Assembly: GCA_943912335.1 (NCBI GenBank)
Contig: CALTUD010000001.1
Coordinates: 62,001 to 126,000 of the forward strand
Direction: 5' to 3'
Origin: an uncultured Acetobacteraceae bacterium
GTDB lineage: Bacteria > Pseudomonadota > Alphaproteobacteria > Acetobacterales > Acetobacteraceae
DNA: 64,000 nt
Shown: positions 26,376 through 34,097 of the stretch, piece after piece
How positions within the stretch are numbered: position 1 is the first letter of the stretch
How the letters are laid out: every line of letters begins with the position of its first letter
The notes under the pieces: model-generated
Told to the model about the DNA's origin: nothing
What the model saw: only the letters and a program-made list of their open reading frames with translations
Database searches by the model: none
Position numbers and translations under genes: made by a program

Positions 26376-27299
26376 TCACCCCTCCGGCACGTCCGGGCGG
26401 CGCAGATGCCTGCGGCAGGTGGAGATGAAGTTGCGTTTGCTGGCGCTCATCGGCAGACGCGCGAAGGCCAGAAACAAGGGCGCACACAGCGCCGTGCCGG
26501 GTGCCAGCGGACGCATCGCCACGTCGCCGCCGGCGAACCGCGCCATCGAGGCCGGAAACAAAGATACGCCGAGACCGGTCTCGATCAGGGTCAGTGCCGA
26601 GAGCATGCGCGGCACGACCTGCGCTTCGATCGGCACGAAGCCGGCCAGCGCGCAGGCTTGCAGGATCGCGGCATGGAAGCCGGGATTGTCGGCGACGCGA
26701 TAGCAGACGAACGGTTCCTCGCGCAGTTCGGCCAGCGCGATCGGCATGTCGGCCGGGCGCTCGGCCAGGGCGTGCCCGCGCGGCACCGCCACGACCATCG
26801 GCTCCTCCGTCAGCTTCTCCAGCGCGATCCCGTCCGGCTGCTCGTTCGGCGTGCGCAACAGCGCCACATCCACCTCGCCGACGCTCAGCTCGTGCAGGAG
26901 CGGGCCCGTATTGGCGTCGCGGATGATCAGCTCCACATCCGGCCAGGCTTCGCCGAAATCGCGCAGCATCGCGGCGGCGGCCGGATGGCACAGGGCGGAG
27001 CTGGTCACGCCGACGCAGAGCCGCCCGAGCTGGCCGCGCGCGGAACGTCGGATCCGGCGCAGCATCGCGTCGTGACGGTCGATCAGCGCGTCCGCTTCTT
27101 CCAGCAGCGCCTGCCCGGTTTCGGTCAGGCGCATGCCGCGCGCGGTGCGGTCGAACAGGCGCGTGCCGAGTTCGCCCTCCAGCGTCGCGATCTGTCGGGT
27201 CAAAGGCGGTTGCGCCATGCCGAGCCGCTCGGCCGCACGGGTCACGCCGCCTTCACGCGCGACGGTGACGAAGCTTCGCAGCAGTCGCAGTTCGATCAT
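26376..27299 (-). CDS. LysR family transcriptional regulator
   Basis: A 307-residue LysR regulator. ATG 27299 gives the canonical N-terminus MIELRLLRSFVTVAREGGVT, with the HTH AAERLGMAQPPLTRQIATLE. The effector domain has LCVGVTSSALCHPAAAAML and the usual VDVALLRTPN. The C-terminal tail is Arg/Lys-rich. It is divergent from the binding-protein gene at 27448, separated by 148 bp, and should control the binding protein, MFS carrier and porin operon. It belongs to the BenM/CatM-like branch (first residues ELR-L-R-F) whose members often respond to organic acids or aromatics. Confidence 0.92.
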   Translation of the reverse strand: MIELRLLRSFVTVAREGGVTRAAERLGMAQPPLTRQIATLEGELGTRLFDRTARGMRLTETGQALLEEADALIDRHDAMLRRIRRSARGQLGRLCVGVTSSALCHPAAAAMLRDFGEAWPDVELIIRDANTGPLLHELSVGEVDVALLRTPNEQPDGIALEKLTEEPMVVAVPRGHALAERPADMPIALAELREEPFVCYRVADNPGFHAAILQACALAGFVPIEAQVVPRMLSALTLIETGLGVSLFPASMARFAGGDVAMRPLAPGTALCAPLFLAFARLPMSASKRNFISTCRRHLRRPDVPEG

Positions 27300-27447
27300 G
27301 CGCCACCATACCGTCTCGGTATGGAAGATGACAAAGACACGTATGGGGGAATGTGCCACCTCTCGGCCTCGGGTCGTGCGGCGGAGATCGCGCACCTGGA
27401 ACGGGGTGGATCACGGTTCATCTCGGCCATGCGGGGAAACGTGGATC

Positions 27448-28218
27448 ATGATCAGACATGCTGCTCCGGCCGTGTTGGCGGCCGTTCTGCTCTCGTCTCC
27501 GGCAGCGCGCGCCGCGGATGTCGTGGTGATGGCGTCCGGCGGCATGGCGGCTTCGCTTCGGGCGCTGGAGCCCGCCTTCGCGCGCGGCGGCGACCACCTC
27601 GTGTTGGTGCGCGGCCCGTCGATGGGTGCCACGGCGGACGCGATCCCGGCCCGGCTGGCGCGCGGCGAACGCTGCGACGCGGTGGCGATGGTGGGCGGCG
27701 CGCTGGACCGGCTGCATGCGGAAGGGCTGGTCGGCGCCGGCACCGTGCTGGCGATGTCGCGGATCGGCGTCGTGGTGCGGGCCGGCATGCCGCATCCGGC
27801 GATCGACACGCCTGAGGCGTTGCGCCGCACCCTGCTCGAAGCGCCGTCGGTCGCCTATTCCGACAGCGCCAGCGGGGTCTACGTGTCGCACGCGCTGTTC
27901 CGCCGCCTCGGGATCGCGGACCGGATGCAGGGCAAGGCGCGGATGGTTCCGGAAACGCCGGTGGCGGAGGTGGTCGCCGCAGGCAAGGCGGCGATCGGCT
28001 TCCAGCAGATCAGCGAGATCCTGCCGGTGATGGGCGCCGAGCTGGTCGGGCCGATCCCGGAGGATCTGCAGAAGCGTACCCCCTTCGCCGTGGCCCCGTG
28101 CCGTGACGCGCCCGATCCCGCCGGTGTGCAGGACCTCCTCCGCTTCCTGTCGTCCGAAACGGCCCGAACGGCAATGCGATCAAGCGGGCTCGATCCGGTG
28201 GAACGAGCAACGCCATGA
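27448..28218 (+). CDS. Periplasmic substrate-binding protein, ModA-like
   Basis: A 256-residue type II binding protein. Residues 1-25 are a signal peptide (IRHAAPAVLAAVLLSSPAARA), so it is periplasmic. The fold reads ADVVVMASGGMAASLRALEPAF, then RGPSMGATADAIPARLARGE and the crossover strand SVAYSDSASGVYVSH, with VAAGKAAIGFQQISEILPV near the end, typical of molybdate/tungstate or small-anion binding proteins of the SBP_bac_11 type. No ABC permease or ATPase is adjacent; instead its stop overlaps the start of an MFS symporter (ATGA). The ligand is probably a small organic anion delivered to the carrier or sensed, which is inference. Confidence 0.85.
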   Translation: MIRHAAPAVLAAVLLSSPAARAADVVVMASGGMAASLRALEPAFARGGDHLVLVRGPSMGATADAIPARLARGERCDAVAMVGGALDRLHAEGLVGAGTVLAMSRIGVVVRAGMPHPAIDTPEALRRTLLEAPSVAYSDSASGVYVSHALFRRLGIADRMQGKARMVPETPVAEVVAAGKAAIGFQQISEILPVMGAELVGPIPEDLQKRTPFAVAPCRDAPDPAGVQDLLRFLSSETARTAMRSSGLDPVERATP

Positions 28219-29510
28219 GCGACATCGCCGCCGCGCCGTCCGTATCGTCCGGAAGCGGACAGGCGAGACGAGGCGCCCTCGCCAACGCGTTCCGTGCGGC
28301 GTCCGGCAATTTCCTCGAGATGTACGACTTCATGGTGTTCGGCTATTACGCCGGTGCCATCGGCCGGGCGTTCTTTCCCGCGGGCGGCGGCGCTGCCACC
28401 TCGCTCCTGCTCGCCTTCGCCACCTTCGGCGCAGGCTTCCTGATGCGTCCGCTCGGCGCGGTCCTGCTCGGCAGCTATGTCGATCGGATCGGCGTGCGTC
28501 GCGGCCTGATGCTGACCCTGTCCCTGACGGCGGTAGGCACGCTGACCCTGGCCCTGATGCCGGGCTACGAAACGGTCGGGCTGCTGGCGCCGATCCTGGT
28601 GCTGCTGGCGCGTCTGCTGCAGGGCTTTTCCGCCGGCGTCGAGCTCGGCACCACCTCGATCTATCTCAACCTGATCGCCCCGCCCGGACGGCGCGGCTTC
28701 TTCGTGTCGTTCCAGTCCGCTTCGCAGCAGGTGGCGGTGATGTTCGCCGCCGTGCTCGGGCTTGCGATGAACACGCTGCTGACACCGGCGCAGATGGCCT
28801 CCTGGGGCTGGCGCGTGCCGCTGCTGATCGGCTGTCTGATCGTGCCGTTCCTGTTCGTGCTGCGCCGGAGCCTGGGCGGGGACGGGTCCCATGCGCAGAC
28901 GCATGAGAGCCTGGGCGTTCTGCTGCGCAACCTCGTGTCGCATTGGCGGGTGGTGCTGGCCGGCAGCCTGATGGTCTGCATGACCACGGTGTCGTTCTAC
29001 CTGATCACCGCCTACACCCCGACCTACGGCGTGCGCGAACTGCATCTTTCCACCCGCGCGGCCCTGATCGTCACCTTCTGCGTCGGCGCGTCCAACCTGG
29101 TCTGGCTGCCGCTGGCGGGCGCGCTCTCCGACCGGATCGGCCGCAGGCCGATCATGATCGCCGCCACCGCCGTCGCGGTCCTCACCGCCTATCCTGCCTT
29201 GTCCTGGCTGGTCGCGGCCCCGTCGGTGGAGCGTCTGCTCGCCGTGCTGCTGTGGCTGTCGTTCCTCTACGGATCCTATAACGGCGCGATGATCGTGTTC
29301 CTGACCGAATACGTGCCACGCCGGGTCCGCACCTCCGGCTTCTCCGTCGCCTACAGCCTCACCACCTGCGTCGGCGGCTTCACGCCCGCGATCTGCCAGC
29401 TGCTGATCCGCGGCACGGGGGACGGCGCGATCCCGGCGGTGTGGCTGATGGCGGCCGCAGCGCTCAGCCTCGGCGCGGTGCTGATGGTCCGCCAACCGCT
29501 GCCGGACTGA
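28215..29510 (+). CDS. MHS-family MFS symporter (citrate/tricarballylate-type)
   Basis: A 431-residue, twelve-helix metabolite:H+ symporter. The signature of the MHS subfamily is clear: ASGNFLEMYDFMVFGYYAG at helix 1, FATFGAGFLMRPLGAVLLGSY, then DRIGVRRGLMLTLSLTAVGT, and RLLQGFSAGVELGTTSIYL. Helix 8-9 carries ALSDRIGRRPIMIAATA. These are the patterns of CitA/TcuC-type citrate and tricarballylate uptake carriers. It is translationally coupled to the periplasmic binding protein upstream and followed by an OprB porin, so the three may form an outer-membrane to cytoplasm uptake route for an organic acid or sugar acid. Confidence 0.88.
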   Translation: MSDIAAAPSVSSGSGQARRGALANAFRAASGNFLEMYDFMVFGYYAGAIGRAFFPAGGGAATSLLLAFATFGAGFLMRPLGAVLLGSYVDRIGVRRGLMLTLSLTAVGTLTLALMPGYETVGLLAPILVLLARLLQGFSAGVELGTTSIYLNLIAPPGRRGFFVSFQSASQQVAVMFAAVLGLAMNTLLTPAQMASWGWRVPLLIGCLIVPFLFVLRRSLGGDGSHAQTHESLGVLLRNLVSHWRVVLAGSLMVCMTTVSFYLITAYTPTYGVRELHLSTRAALIVTFCVGASNLVWLPLAGALSDRIGRRPIMIAATAVAVLTAYPALSWLVAAPSVERLLAVLLWLSFLYGSYNGAMIVFLTEYVPRRVRTSGFSVAYSLTTCVGGFTPAICQLLIRGTGDGAIPAVWLMAAAALSLGAVLMVRQPLPD

Positions 29511-29581
29511 GTGTCCCGGCGCCGGAACACACCCGGCGTAACCGGTCGTCTCGAACCCATAAGAAAAACGGGCAGGAAACC

Positions 29582-31045
29582 ATGAGAGTCTCGTCTCGCG
29601 TGGCAGCGGGCGCACGGTCGCGCTCGTCGCCGGCTGCCGTTCTCGTTCTCGCCGCCGGGCTCCTCGCGGCGACGCTCGCGTCCCCGGCCAGGGGGCAGGC
29701 GATCAATGGCGGGCTGTCGATCAGCCCCAGCCTCAACCTCGCCACGCCGATCCGCCCCGGCCTGCCGTTCTTTCCGGACACCGTCCTGCCGACCGTCCAC
29801 CCGATCTACGGCGATCCGTTCGGGCTGCGGAACCGGCTGCGCGACCGGGGCGTGGATATCCTGGCCGATCTGCGCAGTGAGCTGGGCGGCAACGTGTCCG
29901 GCGGCACGCAGCGCACCTCCGCCATGGTCAACCAGATCGGCCTCGAAGCCGATATCGACTGGAACCGTTTGGCGCGGATTCCCGGCCTGTCCACCTCCAT
30001 GGTGGTGGTCAATCGCACCGGCGCCTCCGTCAGCGGCGGCTACGGCGACAGTTTCGTGCGCAGCCAGGACCTGCTGCGCTCTTCGAGCGGCGGCGCCGTC
30101 GCGCATCTGGTCTATGCCTATGCGGAAGAGAAGATCGCGCATGGCCGGCTGGCGCTTCAGCTCGGACGCGAGCCGGTAGCGCTCGATTTTGCATCCTCGC
30201 CACTGAACTGCGCCTTTCTGTCCAACGCGCTGTGCGGCAACCCCAAGGCGCTCACCGGACGCGATCCGGGCTTCAGCGTGTATCCCAACTCCACCTGGGC
30301 CGGCCGCCTCATCGCCTATCCGCTGCGCAATCTCTATGTCCAGGCCGGCCTGTTCGCGCTCGATACCGGCGCCGATGCCGGTGCCACCTTCGACCATACC
30401 GGCTGGCAGTTCGACTCCGCGCGCATCAAGGGCACCACCAGCGTGGGCGAGATCGGCTACATCCCGAGCATCGGGCCCCATGCGCTGATTGGACACTACA
30501 AGGCGGGCATCGCGCACGAACACGGGCCCTTCACCGAGATCGGCACCGACGTGAAGGGCGCGGCCCTCGGCGTCACCGGACGCGCTGCCCGCAATGCCAG
30601 CAACCGCACCAAGGAATGGGTGCTGTTCGACCAGATGCTGGTGCGACATGGCGCGGGCATCGATGGTGGGCTGATCGTGGTCGGCGGCTATGTCCACAAC
30701 CAGCCTTCCGTGTCCAACTACGGCGACCAGCGTTATCTCGGCCTGGTGGACCGGGGATTCCTGAAGCGCCGCCCGGCGGACACGGTGGGTCTGCTGTACT
30801 CCACCGTGTCGGCGAGCGAGGTGCTGACCGAGACCCAGCGTCTCCAGACAGCGCATCGGCATCGCCTGTCCAACGGCGCCGGCGGGGTGCAGACCTCGGA
30901 GACGATCTTCGAGGCGTTCTACGACATGCATGTCTGCACCGGGCTCAATGTCGCGCCGGATGTGCAGTACGTGATCCGCCCGAACGCGGAGGCCCGGATT
31001 CCCAACGCTACCGTGCTGAGCGTGCGCAGCCGGGTGTCGTTCTGA
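29582..31045 (+). CDS. OprB family carbohydrate porin
   Basis: A 487-residue outer-membrane beta-barrel. Residues 1-38 are a signal peptide (AAVLVLAAGLLAATLASPARG). The mature part begins with a disordered linker and then the OprB domain: IGLEADIDWNRLARIPGLS, then LQLGREPVALDF and PLRNLYVQAGLFALDTGADAGATF, ending with the typical C-terminal Phe (SVRSRVSF). Two Cys in the loop NCAFLSNALCG likely form a disulfide. An AGGAA site precedes ATG 29582. It follows the symporter by 71 bp in the same direction and probably shares its promoter. OprB porins favour sugars. Confidence 0.9.
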   Translation: MRVSSRVAAGARSRSSPAAVLVLAAGLLAATLASPARGQAINGGLSISPSLNLATPIRPGLPFFPDTVLPTVHPIYGDPFGLRNRLRDRGVDILADLRSELGGNVSGGTQRTSAMVNQIGLEADIDWNRLARIPGLSTSMVVVNRTGASVSGGYGDSFVRSQDLLRSSSGGAVAHLVYAYAEEKIAHGRLALQLGREPVALDFASSPLNCAFLSNALCGNPKALTGRDPGFSVYPNSTWAGRLIAYPLRNLYVQAGLFALDTGADAGATFDHTGWQFDSARIKGTTSVGEIGYIPSIGPHALIGHYKAGIAHEHGPFTEIGTDVKGAALGVTGRAARNASNRTKEWVLFDQMLVRHGAGIDGGLIVVGGYVHNQPSVSNYGDQRYLGLVDRGFLKRRPADTVGLLYSTVSASEVLTETQRLQTAHRHRLSNGAGGVQTSETIFEAFYDMHVCTGLNVAPDVQYVIRPNAEARIPNATVLSVRSRVSF

Positions 31046-31140
31046 CGACCGGCACGCTGCCCGGGGCGGCGCGCAGCCGTTTCCGCCGCCGCCGGGCCGG
31101 GCTTGTTTGCAGCGCGCCGCCGATGTCCTAGAAGCCGCCC

Positions 31141-32775
31141 ATGCTCCAGATCGACAGCATCACCCTGAACGCCTGGGGTCGGCGATTCTTCGACCGCGCC
31201 TCCGCCAGCCTGCCCAACCCGAGCAAGGTCGGGCTGGTCGGGCGCAACGGCGTCGGCAAATCCACCCTGTTCAAGCTGATCAAGGGCGAGCTGCAGCCCG
31301 ATAGCGGCGAGATCGGCATTCCCAAATCCGCCCGCATGGCGACGGTGGACCAGGAGCATCCGGCCACCCCCGTGTCGCTGATCGACACCATCCTCGCCGC
31401 CGATGTCGAGCGCGCAGCACTGATGGCGTCGCTGGAAACCGCCGAGCCGGAAGCCATGGGCGACATCTGGGCCCGGCTGATGGAGATCGACGCCGACACC
31501 GCCCCCTCGCGCGCGGCCGAGATCCTGAACGGTCTCGGCTTCTCCACCGCCGATCTCGATCGCCCGATGGCCGAGTTCTCCGGCGGCTGGCGCATGCGCG
31601 TGGCGCTGGCCGCCGCCTTGTTCTCGCAGCCCGATCTGCTGCTGCTCGACGAGCCCACCAACTATCTCGACCTGGAAGGCGCGCTGTGGCTGGAAGCGCG
31701 TCTGGCGCGCTATCCGCATTCGGCGATCATCATCTCGCATGACCGCGAATTGCTGAACAACTCGGTCGATTTCATTCTGCACGTCACCGAGCGCAAGCTC
31801 GAACTCTATACCGGCGGCTACGACAGCTTCGAGAAACAGCGCGCCGAGAAGCTTCGTCTGCAAAGCGCCGCGCGCGCCAAGCAGGAAGCCGAACGCGCGC
31901 ATCTGCAATCCTTCGTCGACCGCTTCAAGGCGTCCGCCGCCAAGGCCGCGCAGGCGCAGAGCCGCGTGAAGCGTCTGGCCAAGATGGAACCGATCGCCAC
32001 CACGATCGAGGAGCGCGTGGCACCCTTCATCCTGCCCTCGCCGCCGCGTCCTCTCGCGCCGCCCTTGATGCGTCTGGAGAATGTCGAGATCGGCTACGGC
32101 GACGATCCCGCCGTTCTGCGCGGGCTCGATCTTCGTCTCGATATCGACGACCGCATCGGCCTTCTGGGCGTGAACGGCGCCGGCAAATCCACCTTCGCCA
32201 AGATGGCGGCCGGCGCCTTGCAAGCGCGTTCGGGCCGGGTGACGCGCTCGGCGCGCATGGAGGTGGGCTGGTTCCATCAGCATCAGATCGAAGCGCTCGA
32301 TCCCGACCAGACCCCGCTCGACATCATGCGCGAGGCGCGGCCGCAGGACAGCGACCAGTCGCATCGCTCGCGGCTTGCGCAGTTCGGCATCGCCTTCGAG
32401 AAGCAGGGCACCACCGTGTTCAACCTCAGCGGCGGCGAGCGTGCCCGCCTGCTGCTCAATCTGGTGGCGATGGCCTCGCCGCATCTGCTGATCCTCGACG
32501 AGCCCACCAACCATCTCGACATCGACAGCCGGCGCGCGCTGCTGGATGCGCTGAACGAGTACGAAGGTGCGGTGATCCTGATCACCCATGACCGCTCGCT
32601 GATGGAACTGGTCGCGGATCGCCTGTGGCTGGCGGCGGACAACACCGTGGTGCCGTTCGAGGGCGACATGGACGATTACGCCCGCTTCGTGATCGAGCGC
32701 GCACGCGGGGGCACCTCCGCGCCCTCCCAGGCGGCCGCCAAGGAAAAGCGCAACAAGAAGAACAAGCGCGGCTGA
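31141..32775 (+). CDS. ABC-F family ATPase
   Basis: A 544-residue soluble protein with two ABC domains and no membrane domain. Domain 1: Walker A GRNGVGKSTL, signature EFSGGWRMRVAL, Walker B LLLLDEPTNYLDL. A charged helical linker, about residues 225-300 (EKQRAEKLRLQSAARAKQEA and ASAAKAAQAQSRVKRLAKME), is the P-site tRNA-interaction motif region. Domain 2: GVNGAGKSTFAK, NLSGGERARLLL, LLILDEPTNHLDI. The C-terminus is Lys-rich (KEKRNKKNKRG). ABC-F proteins act on stalled ribosomes; this is closest in layout to the YheS/ABCF2 group. It is preceded by 95 bp with no overlap and appears monocistronic. Confidence 0.93.
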   Translation: MLQIDSITLNAWGRRFFDRASASLPNPSKVGLVGRNGVGKSTLFKLIKGELQPDSGEIGIPKSARMATVDQEHPATPVSLIDTILAADVERAALMASLETAEPEAMGDIWARLMEIDADTAPSRAAEILNGLGFSTADLDRPMAEFSGGWRMRVALAAALFSQPDLLLLDEPTNYLDLEGALWLEARLARYPHSAIIISHDRELLNNSVDFILHVTERKLELYTGGYDSFEKQRAEKLRLQSAARAKQEAERAHLQSFVDRFKASAAKAAQAQSRVKRLAKMEPIATTIEERVAPFILPSPPRPLAPPLMRLENVEIGYGDDPAVLRGLDLRLDIDDRIGLLGVNGAGKSTFAKMAAGALQARSGRVTRSARMEVGWFHQHQIEALDPDQTPLDIMREARPQDSDQSHRSRLAQFGIAFEKQGTTVFNLSGGERARLLLNLVAMASPHLLILDEPTNHLDIDSRRALLDALNEYEGAVILITHDRSLMELVADRLWLAADNTVVPFEGDMDDYARFVIERARGGTSAPSQAAAKEKRNKKNKRG

Positions 32776-32796
32776 ACGGCCTGCATCGCTTTCCTT

Positions 32797-33195
32797 TCAG
32801 CGCCCGGCGAAGCGCTGCCGCGCCGTGTCGCTGACCGGTGTGTAGAGCGACACCAGTGTTCCCTCCGGGTCTCGGATCAGCATCGTGCGGTTGCCCCAGG
32901 GCAGCGTCTTCGGGGCGTGGACCAGATCCACTCCTCCGTCGAGACGCGCGAATGCCGCGTCCACGTCGTCTACCTGGAATTCCAGGATGGCCGTGCGGTT
33001 CACACCGGCTTCGGCGCTGCCTTCCTGGAACAGGGCGACGGTCTCGAGGCCGCCGATGGCGAGGGATGCGCCCGGGGTGACGATCTCCGCGAATACGGGC
33101 GCAAGCCATTCCGCCGCATGACCGGTGACCCGCTCATAGAAGCTGACCATGACGTGAAGATCACGGGCGATCAGGCGGGTGGATGCGAACTTCAT
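32797..33195 (-). CDS. VOC (glyoxalase/bleomycin-resistance fold) protein
   Basis: A 132-residue vicinal-oxygen-chelate protein. It shows MKFASTRLIARDLHVMVSFY, the strand ASLAIGGLETVALFQEG, then TAILEFQVDDVDAAFARLDG and LIRDPEGTLVSLYTPV, the two beta-alpha-beta-beta-beta repeats of the fold. The metal ligands of true glyoxalase I are not clearly all present, so it may be a binding or dioxygenase-like member. ATG 33195 is divergent from the WYL regulator at 33281, with 85 bp between starts, an arrangement suggesting regulation of one by the other. Confidence 0.82.
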   Translation of the reverse strand: MKFASTRLIARDLHVMVSFYERVTGHAAEWLAPVFAEIVTPGASLAIGGLETVALFQEGSAEAGVNRTAILEFQVDDVDAAFARLDGGVDLVHAPKTLPWGNRTMLIRDPEGTLVSLYTPVSDTARQRFAGR

Positions 33196-33280
33196 GGCAA
33201 ATTCTCTCGGAACCGTCAGTGACCGCGGCGTTATGCGCCCTCGCTGCTGACAGCGTCGTGGCAACAGGCGATCATGGCCG

Positions 33281-33979
33281 ATGCGCCGCGCCGATCGCCT
33301 GTTCCAGATCATCCAGATCCTCCGCCGGTCCCACCGGCCGGTCACCGCCGCCGCCTTCGCAGACGAGCTGGAGGTATCGGTGCGGACGGTCTACCGGGAC
33401 ATCGCCGACCTGACCGGACGGCGCGTGCCGATCCAGGGCGAGGCAGGTCTGGGCTACGTGCTGGCGTCCGACTTCGACATGCCGCCGCTCATGCTGACGG
33501 CGGAAGAGATCGAGGCGCTGGTGCTCGGTGCGCAATGGGTGAGCCGCCTGCACGACCCCCAGCTCGCAGCCGCCGCGCGCGACGGGATCGCCAAGATTGC
33601 TGCCGGCCTGCCTGCGGCGTTGCAATCCTCCATCGCCGAACCGGCCATCGTGACCAAGCCACCCGAAACGCCCGGTATGCCCGGCCTCACCCTGCGCTCG
33701 CTCCGTCAGGCGATCCGCCAACATCGCAAGCTGCATCTGAATTATCGAGACGGAAACGAAGACGTCACCGACCGGACGGTCTGGCCGGTGGTGATTGGCT
33801 ATGACGAAACGCATCCCCTGCTGATCGCCTGGTGCGAAATGCGCGAGGCGTTCCGCCATTTCCGCATCGACCGCATCCTCGCCATGGAGGTGTCGGACCA
33901 GTCCTATGGGCCGCGTCGAAGCGACTTGCTGCGGCGGTGGCAACGGTGGCGCGAGGCTGAGCGCGGAAAGACGGCGTAA
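33281..33979 (+). CDS. YafY-type HTH-WYL transcriptional regulator
   Basis: A 232-residue regulator. Residues 1-60 are a winged HTH of the DeoR-like type: ADRLFQIIQILRRSHRPVTAA, then AFADELEVSVRTVYRDIADL. Residues 130-220 form the WYL domain: LRQAIRQHRKLHLNYRDGN, ending with RTVWPVVIGYDETHPLLIAWCE and FRHFRIDRI. The W-Y-L triple itself is partly degenerate. It is divergent from the VOC gene. Such regulators bind nucleic-acid ligands or small molecules through the WYL fold; here no CRISPR or defence genes are nearby, so it is probably an ordinary stress regulator. Confidence 0.87.
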   Translation: MRRADRLFQIIQILRRSHRPVTAAAFADELEVSVRTVYRDIADLTGRRVPIQGEAGLGYVLASDFDMPPLMLTAEEIEALVLGAQWVSRLHDPQLAAAARDGIAKIAAGLPAALQSSIAEPAIVTKPPETPGMPGLTLRSLRQAIRQHRKLHLNYRDGNEDVTDRTVWPVVIGYDETHPLLIAWCEMREAFRHFRIDRILAMEVSDQSYGPRRSDLLRRWQRWREAERGKTA

Positions 33980-34097
33980 CCTGAACGCGACCCCTCCCGC
34001 CCCGGGAGCGGGCCGACCAATTGGCACCGTCCTTGCATTGTTTTGTCATAAGACCGTTCCGATAGCGTTGCGGTCGCCAAAACAGTGGGGACCAGTC

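Noticed and set aside
33281..33979. WYL regulator as a marker of a defence island
   Set aside because: Neighbours are a VOC protein, an ABC-F ATPase and a TonB receptor; no nuclease, methylase or toxin genes are near.
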